Made by a program: the position numbers and the translations under genes. Under the pieces are notes generated by a model, which saw nothing but the letters and a program-made list of their open reading frames with translations, had not been told where the DNA came from and searched no databases. Below are positions 26,998 through 35,875 of a DNA stretch of 64,000 bases, piece by piece (the first letter of the stretch is position 1; each line of letters opens with the position of its first letter). This DNA is from Bog-473 sp963834405 (GTDB taxonomy: Bacteria > Actinomycetota > Acidimicrobiia > Acidimicrobiales > RAAP-2), in the NCBI GenBank assembly GCA_963834405.1, contig CAWIBX010000001.1, positions 186,001-250,000 of the forward strand, in the 5' to 3' direction.

Positions 26998-27303
26998 CTG
27001 ACCGTCTACGTCGACAACTGGCGCCAGCGGGCCACGATACGCGAGCGCGAGGACCGTTGGTCGCACCTCCTGGCTGACGACCCCGACGAGCTGCACGCCA
27101 TGGCCGCCGCGCTCGGCATCCCGCCGCGGGGCTACCAGCGCCACCGCCGCTCGCCGGCGCTGAACCACTACGACGTGCCCGAGTCGCTCCGGTTGCGGGC
27201 CATCGAACTCGGAGCCGTCGCCGTCACGTGGCGGGAGATGGCCCGCCTCACGCGGGAGTGGCGGCGCGCTGACGCTCAGCCAGCGCGACCAGATCCTCCA
27301 TGA
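26998..27303 (+). CDS. DUF4031 protein with a probable CTG start
   Basis: From 26998 the frame reads (start) TVYVDNWRQRATIRE, then DRWSHLLADDPDELHAMAAALGIPPRGYQ, HYDVPESLRLRAIELGAVAVTWREM. This matches DUF4031, a small family of unknown function usually starting MTVYVD or MAVYVD. No ATG, GTG or TTG occurs in frame before the conserved beginning. A CTG sits exactly where Met is expected, and GAGG lies 8 nt upstream. The reading frame then overlaps the 3' end of the converging ecm gene by 56 nt. A shorter ATG start at 27100 would delete a third of the domain. Confidence 0.7.
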   Translation: MTVYVDNWRQRATIREREDRWSHLLADDPDELHAMAAALGIPPRGYQRHRRSPALNHYDVPESLRLRAIELGAVAVTWREMARLTREWRRADAQPARPDPP

Positions 27304-29263
27304 TGCGGTCGAAGGAGTAGTCCTTGGGCGTGTAGATCGCGGCGACACCCTTGCCCTTGAGCACTTCGGCATCGTCGGGCGGGATGATGCCGCCGACGAT
27401 GACCGCCGCCGTGCTGCCCGCTTCGCGCAGCCGGTCGAGGATGTCGGGGACCAGCTCCATGTGCGACCCCGACAGGACCGAGAGGCCCACGATGTCGACG
27501 TCCTCGTCGAGGGCCGCCGCGACGATCTGCGCCGGGGTGAGCCGGATGCCCTGGTAGATCACCTCAAAGCCCGCGTCGCGGGCGGCGACGGCGATCTGCT
27601 CGGCGCCGTTGGAGTGCCCGTCGAGGCCGGGCTTGGCCACCAGGAAGCGGGGAGGCCCGCCGGTGCGCTCGGCGAGCGCCTTGGTGCGGACGCGCACCGC
27701 GGCCAGGTCCTCACCGCGGCGGCCGACGCCGCCGGCCACGCCGGTCGGCGCGCGAAACTCGCCGAAGACCTCGCGCAACGCGCCGGCCCACTCCCCCGTC
27801 GTGCCGCCCGCATGGGCCAGGGCGATGGTGGCCTCCATGACGTTGCCGTCAGGGCCCTCGTCGGCCGCGACGCGGCAGAGCTCGCCGAGGGCACGTTGCA
27901 CGGCGTCGTTGTCGCGGGAGGCTCGCCAACGTTCCACGTCGGCGATGAGCTCGGCCTCGACGCGGTGGTCCACCTTCAGGATGTTCTCGATGTCGCCGTC
28001 GCCGGCCAGGGGTGAGGGCTCGGTCTCGGTGAAGCAATTGACGCCCACGACCATCTGCTCGCCCGTCTCAATGCGCCGCACCCGCTCGGCCTGGCTGCGT
28101 ACGAGGCGCCGCTTCAGCTCGTCAATCGCCTCGAAGGCGCCCCCCAGGGCCTCGACGTCGGCCAGCTCGGCCCAGGCCTTCTCGGCCAGCTCGGCCGTCT
28201 TGGCCTCGACGACCTTGGAGCCCTCGAAGATGTCCTCGTGCTCGAGCAGGTCCGACTCGTAGGCGAGCACCTGCTGAATGCGCAGCGACCACTGCTGGTC
28301 CCACGGGCGGGGCAACCCCAGCGCCTCGTTCCACGCCGGCAGCTGCATGGCCCGGGCCCGTGCGGACTTGGAGAGAGTGACGCCGAGCGTCTCGAGCACG
28401 ATGCGCTGGACATTGTTCTCGGGCTGCTGCTCGGTCAGGCCGAGCGAATTGACCTGGACGCCGTAGCGGAAGCGGCGCAGCTTGGGGTCGGTCACGCCGT
28501 AGCGCTCCCGGCAGATGCGGTCCCACAGCTCGTTGAAGGCCCGCATTTTGCAGGTCTCCTCCACGAAACGGACGCTGGAGTTGACGAAGAAGCTGATCCG
28601 CCCGACGACCGCGGGCAGCTCAGCCTCGTCCACCTTGCCCGAGGCACGAACGCCGTCGAGGACGCCGATCGCGGTGGCCAGCGCGTACGCGATCTCCTGG
28701 ACCGGGGTGGCCCCGGCCTCCTGCAGGTGGTAGCTGCACACGTTGATCGGGTTCCACTTGGGCGAGTGGCGCACCGTGTAGGCGATGGTGTCGACGGTCA
28801 GGCGCAGGCTGGGACCGGGGGGGAAGATGTACGTGCCGCGGCTCAGATACTCCTTGACAATGTCGTTCTGCGTCGTCCCGGCCAGGCGCGCCGGCTCGAC
28901 ACCGCGGTCTTCGGCGTGTGCGACGTAGAGGCCGAGGAGCCAGGCTGCGGTCGCGTTGATCGTCATGGACGTGTTCATGTCCGCGACCGGGATGCCCTGA
29001 AGCAGCTGCTCCATGTGGCCGCGGTGGACGACGGGGACGCCGACCTTGCCGACCTCTCCCGCGGCCTCCGGCGCGTCGGGGTCGTAGCCGGTCTGCGTGG
29101 GCAGGTCGAAGGCGATGGACAGGCCGGTCTGCCCCTTGGCCAGGTTGCTCCGGTACAGCTCGTTGGAGGCGCGGGCGGTGGAGTGCCCGGAGTAGGTCCG
29201 TATCATCCACGGGGCGTCACGGCGCGTGGGCGACGGCGCCTCAGGTCGCCTGTCGGTCGCCAT
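27248..29263 (-). CDS. ecm: Ethylmalonyl-CoA mutase (MeaA type), coenzyme B12-dependent
   Basis: The enzyme would interconvert (2R)-ethylmalonyl-CoA and methylsuccinyl-CoA. The catalytic half is intact (PWMIRTYSGHSTARASNELYR, LSIAFDLPTQTGYDPDAPEA, ADMNTSMTINATAAWLLG, NPINVCSYHLQEAGATPVQEI). The C-terminal B12 domain has the DGHSNG motif (D-x-H-x-x-G, ~residue 548) and GLSVLSGSHMELVP. Length is 671 residues, shorter than the usual methylmalonyl-CoA mutase large subunit, and matches MeaA. A GGAGGT 8 nt upstream favours ATG 29263 over GTG 29269. Methylmalonyl-CoA mutase is the main alternative. Confidence 0.85.
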   Translation of the reverse strand: MATDRRPEAPSPTRRDAPWMIRTYSGHSTARASNELYRSNLAKGQTGLSIAFDLPTQTGYDPDAPEAAGEVGKVGVPVVHRGHMEQLLQGIPVADMNTSMTINATAAWLLGLYVAHAEDRGVEPARLAGTTQNDIVKEYLSRGTYIFPPGPSLRLTVDTIAYTVRHSPKWNPINVCSYHLQEAGATPVQEIAYALATAIGVLDGVRASGKVDEAELPAVVGRISFFVNSSVRFVEETCKMRAFNELWDRICRERYGVTDPKLRRFRYGVQVNSLGLTEQQPENNVQRIVLETLGVTLSKSARARAMQLPAWNEALGLPRPWDQQWSLRIQQVLAYESDLLEHEDIFEGSKVVEAKTAELAEKAWAELADVEALGGAFEAIDELKRRLVRSQAERVRRIETGEQMVVGVNCFTETEPSPLAGDGDIENILKVDHRVEAELIADVERWRASRDNDAVQRALGELCRVAADEGPDGNVMEATIALAHAGGTTGEWAGALREVFGEFRAPTGVAGGVGRRGEDLAAVRVRTKALAERTGGPPRFLVAKPGLDGHSNGAEQIAVAARDAGFEVIYQGIRLTPAQIVAAALDEDVDIVGLSVLSGSHMELVPDILDRLREAGSTAAVIVGGIIPPDDAEVLKGKGVAAIYTPKDYSFDRIMEDLVALAERQRAATPA

Positions 29264-29379
29264 TGTCACCTACCTCCGGATGCGAGACGCGCGACGCGCC
29301 CACAACATTCTGCCCGGTCCTCGCGCCGGCCCACGCGAAAGCTGAATTCGGCGCGTTCCTGCGGGTTCAACGGCCGTGA

Positions 29380-30234
29380 TCAACGGTCGTAGTCGTAGAA
29401 GCCCTTCTTGGTCTTGCGCCCGAGCTGGCCCGAGGTCACCAGGCGGCGCAGAAGCGGCACGGCGGCGTAGTTGGGGTCGCGGTACTCGTCGTAGAGCGCA
29501 TCGAGGATGGCGAGCGACGTGTCCAGGCCGACAAGGTCGAGCAATGCGAACGGGCCCATGGGAAAGCCGCAACCGCCCTTCATGGCGGCGTCGATGCCCT
29601 CTTTGGTGGCGACGCCCTGCTCGAGCATGCGCACGGCGTTGTTGAGGTACGGGAACAGGAGAGCGTTCACGATGAAGCCGGCCTGGTCCTTGACCTCGAC
29701 CGGGTCCTTCCCGCAGGCGGCCGCAAACGAGACCGCGCTCGCCACCGTCTCGTCGCTGGCGGTGATCGGCCGGACAACCTCGACGAGCGCCATGGCCGAC
29801 GCCGGGTTGAAGAAGTGGATGCCGCACACCTTGTCCGGGCGGCCCGTGCTCATGGCCATCTCCACCACCGGCAGCGTCGACGTGTTCGTGGCCAGGATGG
29901 TGTAAGGCTTGCAAATGCTGTCGAGCTCGGCGAAGAGGTCCTTCTTCACGGTCAGGTCCTCGACCACCGACTCGATGACGAGGTCCGCGTCGACCAGCTC
30001 GCCCAGGTGCGTGGTGGCTGAGACTCGGTCCTTGATGGTGCCCGCCTCCTCCGTGGTGCGCTTGCCCTTCTCCACCTGTTTGGCCAGGCCCTTCTCCAGG
30101 CCGGCCAGCATGGCGTCAGCCGTCTCCTGGCTGCGGCTGCGCAGGACGACCTGGTGGCCGGCCGCCGCCGCCACCTCGGCGATGCCCGAGCCCATGATCC
30201 CCGAACCGACGATTCCCACCCGTGTGATCGACAT
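29380..30234 (-). CDS. hbd: 3-hydroxybutyryl-CoA (3-hydroxyacyl-CoA) dehydrogenase
   Basis: The NAD(P)-dependent enzyme interconverts acetoacetyl-CoA and 3-hydroxybutyryl-CoA. The 284-residue product has the dinucleotide motif GIVGSGIMGSGIAEVAA (8-24), VIESVVEDLTVK, ATNTSTLPV, IHFFNPASAMALVEVV with the catalytic histidine, and the C-terminal FPMGPFALLDLVGLDT. Length is typical for the single-domain Hbd/PaaH form. It is flanked by ecm on the same strand 110 nt downstream and by a candidate leaderless promoter. Confidence 0.92.
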   Translation of the reverse strand: MSITRVGIVGSGIMGSGIAEVAAAAGHQVVLRSRSQETADAMLAGLEKGLAKQVEKGKRTTEEAGTIKDRVSATTHLGELVDADLVIESVVEDLTVKKDLFAELDSICKPYTILATNTSTLPVVEMAMSTGRPDKVCGIHFFNPASAMALVEVVRPITASDETVASAVSFAAACGKDPVEVKDQAGFIVNALLFPYLNNAVRMLEQGVATKEGIDAAMKGGCGFPMGPFALLDLVGLDTSLAILDALYDEYRDPNYAAVPLLRRLVTSGQLGRKTKKGFYDYDR

Positions 30235-30242
30235 GGCCGGAA

Positions 30243-30262
30243 AGGCTACTGGTCGGTAACCA
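30243..30262 (-). promoter_or_regulatory. Candidate hbd promoter and TGGT-N5-ACCA site
   Basis: TAGCCT (30248-30243) ends 8 nt before the hbd ATG, a leaderless arrangement. Overlapping and just upstream lies TGGT-CGGTA-ACCA (30250-30262), a short inverted repeat. It contains the 9-mer TGGTTACCG on the minus strand that also occurs between thl and ccr. Confidence 0.35.
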
Positions 30263-30320
30263 CCACAGTCGAAGCAGCGGGTTAAAGGCTCGGGTGGGGC
30301 CGGGCATGCAAGAGTGGCGC

Positions 30321-31007
30321 ATGGACAGCAACGGCACCTTGGTCCTGGTCGGAGGGTCCGAATGGACCGAGGGTTGCACCTTCGACGTCGGCCTGTTGGC
30401 CGCCTCGGGGGGCACCGACGTCCTGGTCCTGCCCACAGCCGCCGCCTACCAGCACCCCGAACGGACCGTGTTGCGGGCGGCCGAGTGGTTCGAGCCGCTG
30501 GGGGCCCAGGTGGAGGGCCTCATGGTGGTGGACCGGGCCTCGGCCGAGGACCCCGGCATGGCGGCCACGGTGGCCAAGGCGCGCTTCGTCTACCTGTCCG
30601 GCGGGTCGCCGCTGCACCTCCGGGCGGCGCTCAAGAAGTCAGCCGTCTTCGATGCCCTGCGCCAGGCCTGGGCCGGCGGGGCGGTGGTCGCAGGCGCGGG
30701 CGCAGGTGCGATGGTCATGACCGACCCCATGGTCGACCCCCGGGGAGGCGCGCTCACGCTCGGCCTGGGCCTCGTCGACAACCTGACGGTGGTCCCGCAC
30801 TTCGGCGACGAGCACGACGACGCGCACGGCCAGAAGCTCGAGCGCACGGTCGCCATGGCGCCGGACGCCCTGCCGGTCGTGGCCCTCCCGAGGCGCACGG
30901 CCCTCATCCGCGAGAGCGACGGCTCGTGGCGCTCGGAGGGGGCGGGCGACCCCGTGGTGTTCGTGGGGGGCGCGGCGACGGAGGGACTGGGAGCGCTGAA
31001 AGGCTAG
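30321..31007 (+). CDS. Peptidase S51 / cyanophycinase-like protein lacking the catalytic serine
   Basis: The 228-residue product begins GTLVLVGGSEWTEG and contains FVYLSGGSPLHLR and the family segment DPMVDPRGGALTLGLGL...VVPHF. The nucleophile elbow, normally of the form S-A-G-A, reads VAGAGAGAMVM here, so the serine position is glycine. It is therefore probably not an active serine hydrolase and may bind a ligand instead. The start is uncertain: ATG 30321 is chosen because the family usually starts just before the first strand; ATG 30306 and GTG 30294 are alternatives. Confidence 0.8.
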   Translation: MDSNGTLVLVGGSEWTEGCTFDVGLLAASGGTDVLVLPTAAAYQHPERTVLRAAEWFEPLGAQVEGLMVVDRASAEDPGMAATVAKARFVYLSGGSPLHLRAALKKSAVFDALRQAWAGGAVVAGAGAGAMVMTDPMVDPRGGALTLGLGLVDNLTVVPHFGDEHDDAHGQKLERTVAMAPDALPVVALPRRTALIRESDGSWRSEGAGDPVVFVGGAATEGLGALKG

Positions 31008-31195
31008 GGGTCGGGCGGAGCGGATCGAGGTGTTGATCTGCCTGCACCTCGGTTGGCGTGCCGCGGTGCATCGGAGTCCGGCTAATAGTTTCGGGCCCGA
31101 ATGAGTCGTCCTGGCTAATGGTTCCGCGCGCTACCGATTAGTCAGTTCCCGATGCAGTCGGATGGCATTGCACCGGCACGAGCCCGACTGTGGCG

Positions 31196-31240
31196 GGCGT
31201 GGCCGGCGTCCCCGGCGTGCCCGGGCGGCCCGGCGGGCCG
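31196..31240. repeat. Five degenerate 9-bp units between convergent genes
   Basis: Units GGCGTGGCC, GGCGTCCCC, GGCGTGCCC, GGGCGGCCC and GGCGGGCCG lie in a 248-bp gap between an S51-like gene and a cyclophilin gene that converge. The rest of the gap (31008-31195) shows no gene. Confidence 0.7.
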
Positions 31241-31255
31241 GGAGAGGGCGAACCC

Positions 31256-31813
31256 TCAGTCCTTCTCTTCGATGGTCACGCTCTCTATGACGACGCGCTC
31301 GTTCGGCGTCCCGGAGCGCGTGCCCACGGCGTCGATCGTCGTGATCACGTCCTGCCCGCTCACGACCTCTCCGAAGAGCGAGTAGAGCGGCGGCAGCCGG
31401 ACGCCGTCGGGGCCGCTGATGACGAAGAACTGGCTGCCGTTGGTGTTCGGGCCGGCGTTGGCCATGGCGAGCGATCCCACGTTGTACTTGCCCGCGGCGG
31501 GCAACTCGTCGTCGAAGCGGTAGCCGGGCCCTCCTGAGCCGGAACCAGTCGGGTCCCCGCCTTGCAGGACGAAGCCCGGAATGATGCGGTGGAACACAAT
31601 TCCGTCGAAGTAGTGGTAGCGCGCCAGGAACACGAAGCTGTTCACCGTCTTCGGCGCGGCCAGTGGATCGAGCGCGATGACCATGGTGCCGTGCGAGGTG
31701 GCCATGGTGGCCACGTACCGCTTGTTCGGATCGATGATCATTGGCGGCTCGGCGTCGAACTTGCGCTGCTGCGGGCTCGAGCCGTTGGCGTTGGGCGGGG
31801 TCGGAGTGGCCAT
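31256..31813 (-). CDS. Cyclophilin-type peptidyl-prolyl cis-trans isomerase, cytoplasmic
   Basis: The enzyme catalyses proline isomerisation in polypeptides. The 185-residue product carries the cyclophilin core from ATMATSHGTMVIAL through FDGIVFHRIIPGFVLQGGDPTGSGSGGPGYRFDDE and GSLAMANAGPNTNGSQFFVISG, including the catalytic FHRIIPGF arginine and the MANAGPNTNGSQFF loop. No signal or membrane segment is seen. It is followed upstream in the same orientation by a membrane-anchored paralogue. Confidence 0.93.
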   Translation of the reverse strand: MATPTPPNANGSSPQQRKFDAEPPMIIDPNKRYVATMATSHGTMVIALDPLAAPKTVNSFVFLARYHYFDGIVFHRIIPGFVLQGGDPTGSGSGGPGYRFDDELPAAGKYNVGSLAMANAGPNTNGSQFFVISGPDGVRLPPLYSLFGEVVSGQDVITTIDAVGTRSGTPNERVVIESVTIEEKD

Positions 31814-31829
31814 GGGGACGGGGTCCTGT

Positions 31830-32660
31830 CTACGAGGAGCTGACGGTGATGGAGAGGATGCGTTGCGTCACGTCGGGCGGTACGCCGTTGGCGGCCGCGT
31901 TGCTGTTGCCCTGCTGGTTGATGGTGTCCACGACACTCATACCCGAGGTCACACTTCCGAAGAGCGAATAGTTGGGTTGCAGCGACTCGCCCTCCGCCCC
32001 GGTGACGATGAAGAACTGGGAACCCCCGGTGTTGGGACCGCTGTTGGCCATGGCGACCGAACCCAGCGGGTACTGGGGGCTGGCCTTGGCCGGGAGCTCG
32101 TCCTTGATGGAGTACCCCGGCCCGCCGCTGCCCGTCCCGGTCGGGTCTCCGGTCTGGTCCATGAAGTTCGGGATGACCCGGTGGAAGATCACGCAGTGGT
32201 AGAAGCCCTTGTTCGCCAGGAAGACGAAGTTATTGACCGTGATGGGGGCGGCCTTCGCATCGAGGGTGATCACGAACGTGCCCGTCGTCGTCTTGACGGT
32301 GGCCGTGTAGGTCTTGCTGGTGTCGATCGTCATCGCCGGGGCCGAGGAGTACTTCTGGTTGTTCACCCGGGTCTTGGTGCTGGCGGGGCAACCGGCCTTG
32401 ACGGCCGTGGCGTTCGCCTGCGTCTGCAGGTGGGCGTTGGACGCCTGCTGGGCGTTCGTCGTCGTGGTGACGTGCGACTGGGAGGCGACGGTCTTGTTGT
32501 TCCCGCCGGAAAGGGCGAAGACGAGGCCGACCACGAGGCCGACGGCGGCGACGACGATGACGCCGTTGCGGATCTGCTTGCGCCGCTTCTGGCGCCTCGC
32601 CTCTTCGGCCAGCCGGGCCTCCCGCGCGGCGCGCTGCCGGGCTCTCTTCTCGCTGGGCAC
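31830..32660 (-). CDS. Membrane-anchored cyclophilin-type peptidyl-prolyl isomerase
   Basis: A GTG start gives a highly basic cytoplasmic arm (KRARQRAAREARLAEEARRQKRRK), a single helix (GVIVVAAVGLVVGLVFALSGG, ~33-53), a threonine-rich linker, then a cyclophilin domain with VIFHRVIPNFMDQTGDPTGTGSGGPGY and GSVAMANSGPNTGGSQFFIVTG. It is likely to act on exported proteins outside the membrane. It is 16 nt upstream of the cytoplasmic paralogue, consistent with duplication. Length 276. Confidence 0.9.
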   Translation of the reverse strand: MPSEKRARQRAAREARLAEEARRQKRRKQIRNGVIVVAAVGLVVGLVFALSGGNNKTVASQSHVTTTTNAQQASNAHLQTQANATAVKAGCPASTKTRVNNQKYSSAPAMTIDTSKTYTATVKTTTGTFVITLDAKAAPITVNNFVFLANKGFYHCVIFHRVIPNFMDQTGDPTGTGSGGPGYSIKDELPAKASPQYPLGSVAMANSGPNTGGSQFFIVTGAEGESLQPNYSLFGSVTSGMSVVDTINQQGNSNAAANGVPPDVTQRILSITVSSS

Positions 32661-32773
32661 GGGCGGAGACCCTACCCAATCCGGGCAGAGGCCTCCGATC
32701 GCCCCCCGCCCTCCGGCGGGCCTGCCAGTGGGGGCGCAACGGGGGGACGGACAGAGTCGGTAGCCTCGTCCGG

Positions 32774-33985
32774 ATGCCGCTGGTCGTCCAGAAATTCGGG
32801 GGGACGTCGGTGGGCGACGCGGACCGGATCCGCGCCGTCGCCGACCACATCGCCCGCACGCGGCGCCAGGGCAACGACGTCGTGGCCGTCGTCAGCGCGA
32901 TGGGCAAGACCACCGACGAGCTGATCCACCTCGCCGACTCGGTCAGCGGCACGCAGCCACCCCGTGAGTACGACATGCTCGTGAGCACGGGGGAGCGCAT
33001 CACGATGGCCCTGCTGTGCATGGCCTTGGCGGACCTGGGGGTCACGGGACGTTCCTTCACCGGGAGCCAGGTGGGCATCATCACGGACACGGACCACGGG
33101 CGGGCCAAGATCCGTGAGGTCAAGGGCGACCTGGTGCGCGCCGCGCTGCGGGAGGGCGAGGTCCCGGTGGTGGCGGGCTTCCAGGGGGTCTCGACCGACC
33201 GGGAGATCACCACCCTGGGACGCGGCGGTTCCGACGCCACGGCCGTCGCGCTGGCCGCGGTCCTGGAGGCCGACGTCTGCGAGATCTACACGGACGTGAC
33301 GGGCGTCTTCACCGCCGATCCGCGCATCGTGCCCGAGGCGCACCGGATCAACCGCATCTCCTTCGACGAGATGCTCGAAATGGCGGCCACGGGCGGCCGA
33401 GTGCTCATGCTGCGCGCCGTCGAGTTCGCGCGCAACCACAATGTCCCGCTGCACGTGCGCAGTAGCTTCACGTGGGAGCCCGGCACCTGGGTGGTCGAGG
33501 AGGAACCAGACATGGAAGAGGCCGTTGTCACCGCAGTGACCCACGACACGTCGGAGGCCAAGGTCACTGTGAGCGGTGTGCCGGACCGCCCGGGCGTGGC
33601 CGCCCGGCTCTTCCGCGCCCTGGCCGACAAGTCGATCAACGTGGACATGATCGTCCAGAACACCTCGGCGCACGGCACGACCGACATCTCGTTCACCGTG
33701 CCCAAGACGGACCTGCCGGTGTCGGTGGAGACCGCGCAGTCACACGCCGACGAGCTGGGTGCCTCCGGCGTTGCGTCCGACGCCGACGTGGCCCGGGTCT
33801 CGCTCATCGGCGCGGGCATGAAGTCGCACCCCGGCATCGCGGCCACCATGTTCGAGACGCTGGCCAACGAGCGCATCAACATCGACATGATCTCGACGTC
33901 CACCATCCGGACCTCGTGCATCGTGCGGACCGACGACGTCGAGCGTGCCGTGCGCAGCCTCCACAAGGCCTTCGACCTGGGATAA
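32774..33985 (+). CDS. ask: Aspartate kinase
   Basis: Aspartokinase makes aspartyl phosphate, the first step toward lysine, methionine, threonine and diaminopimelate. The 403-residue product begins VVQKFGGTSVGDADRI and includes TLGRGGSDATAVALAAVLEADVCEIYTDVTGVFTADPR, followed by two ACT domains (SEAKVTVSGVPDRPGVAARLF and VSLIGAGMKSHPGIAATMFE). An internal ATG at 33512 with a GAGGAGG 8 nt upstream suggests the class II beta subunit is made from the same gene. TAGCCT 7 nt before the ATG suggests a leaderless message. Confidence 0.94.
   Translation: MPLVVQKFGGTSVGDADRIRAVADHIARTRRQGNDVVAVVSAMGKTTDELIHLADSVSGTQPPREYDMLVSTGERITMALLCMALADLGVTGRSFTGSQVGIITDTDHGRAKIREVKGDLVRAALREGEVPVVAGFQGVSTDREITTLGRGGSDATAVALAAVLEADVCEIYTDVTGVFTADPRIVPEAHRINRISFDEMLEMAATGGRVLMLRAVEFARNHNVPLHVRSSFTWEPGTWVVEEEPDMEEAVVTAVTHDTSEAKVTVSGVPDRPGVAARLFRALADKSINVDMIVQNTSAHGTTDISFTVPKTDLPVSVETAQSHADELGASGVASDADVARVSLIGAGMKSHPGIAATMFETLANERINIDMISTSTIRTSCIVRTDDVERAVRSLHKAFDLG
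33512..33985 (+). other. Nested aspartate kinase beta-subunit start
   Basis: An in-frame ATG at 33512 is preceded by GAGGAGG (33497-33503) with an 8-nt spacer. It would give a 157-residue product containing just the ACT domains, as known for alpha2-beta2 aspartokinases of Bacillus and Corynebacterium. Confidence 0.65.
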
Positions 33986-34024
33986 TCCGGGGCCGCCCAC
34001 ACCCGGGCTGCTTGAATAGGGGGC

Positions 34025-34588
34025 GTGCCGGCCTCCACCCGCACTCTGTGGCTGCTCCGGCACGCCAAGACGCTGACGGACCCGCCGCCCGGCGGTTCGG
34101 ACTTCGACCGGATCCTGGCCCCGCGGGGTCGCCGGGACGCCACCGCCCTGGGGCGACTGTTCGCCGGCAAGGCCGAGGCGCTCGAGCTCCCCCGGAGCGT
34201 GCCGCTCCCGACGGTGGCGTTGGTCTCGCCCGCCGCCCGCACGGCGGCCACGGCCGATCTGGTGCTGGCCAAGCTGGCCCGTCCGCCGGAGTGCCGGCTG
34301 GAGAAATGGCTCTACCAGGCGGACCCCGACGAAGTCATCGACCACCTGCGCGACCTGGAGGACGACGCTCCGGCCGCCATGGTGGTCGGGCACAACCCGA
34401 CCGCGCACACGCTGGCCGAGAGCCTCGTCGCCGGGAGCGACAAGAAGGGCCAGGCCCTCGTCGCGCGGCGCGGCTTTCCCACCTGTGCGTTAGGCGTCTA
34501 CCGGTTCGGGGTGGCGCGCTGGCGCGAGATCGGGCCGCGCGAGGCGAAGCTGGTCGCGTTGTTCGTGCCGCCGTACCGCGGGAAGTAA
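34025..34588 (+). CDS. SixA-like histidine phosphatase
   Basis: The 187-residue product has the RHG motif LLRHAKT near the N-terminus, DRILAPRGRRDA, a second histidine in VVGHNPTAHTLAESL, and arginine at the expected SPAARTAATADL position. This is the minimal histidine-phosphatase set seen in SixA (phosphohistidine phosphatase). GTG is the start, seven bases after a TTGAAT sequence. Substrate is unknown. It lies between ask and thl. Confidence 0.82.
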   Translation: MPASTRTLWLLRHAKTLTDPPPGGSDFDRILAPRGRRDATALGRLFAGKAEALELPRSVPLPTVALVSPAARTAATADLVLAKLARPPECRLEKWLYQADPDEVIDHLRDLEDDAPAAMVVGHNPTAHTLAESLVAGSDKKGQALVARRGFPTCALGVYRFGVARWREIGPREAKLVALFVPPYRGK

Positions 34589-34607
34589 CAGGGCGGGCCC
34601 GGAGGGC

Positions 34608-35795
<1,188 letters not shown>

Positions 35796-35817
35796 TCCCA
35801 CTACCTCCGGGGTTGCC

Positions 35818-35835
35818 GCCGGTCTGGTTACCGGC
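35818..35835. promoter_or_regulatory. Candidate operator between thl and ccr
   Basis: A perfect inverted repeat, GCCGGT-N6-ACCGGC, lies centrally in the 80-bp gap between divergent thl and ccr. The 9-mer TGGTTACCG inside it recurs upstream of hbd. A dimeric TetR-type repressor site is plausible. Inspection only. Confidence 0.4.
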
Positions 35836-35875
35836 CGGAAACCACATGGTACCGGCCCCACTATCGTCGGGGCAC

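Noticed and set aside
29264..29379. Cobalamin riboswitch before ecm
   Set aside because: The gap is only ~115 bp and lacks the B12 box and required structure; a strong Shine-Dalgarno is directly present.
32661..32773. Lysine riboswitch before aspartokinase
   Set aside because: The intergenic region is too short and the promoter appears to be within ten bases of the ATG.
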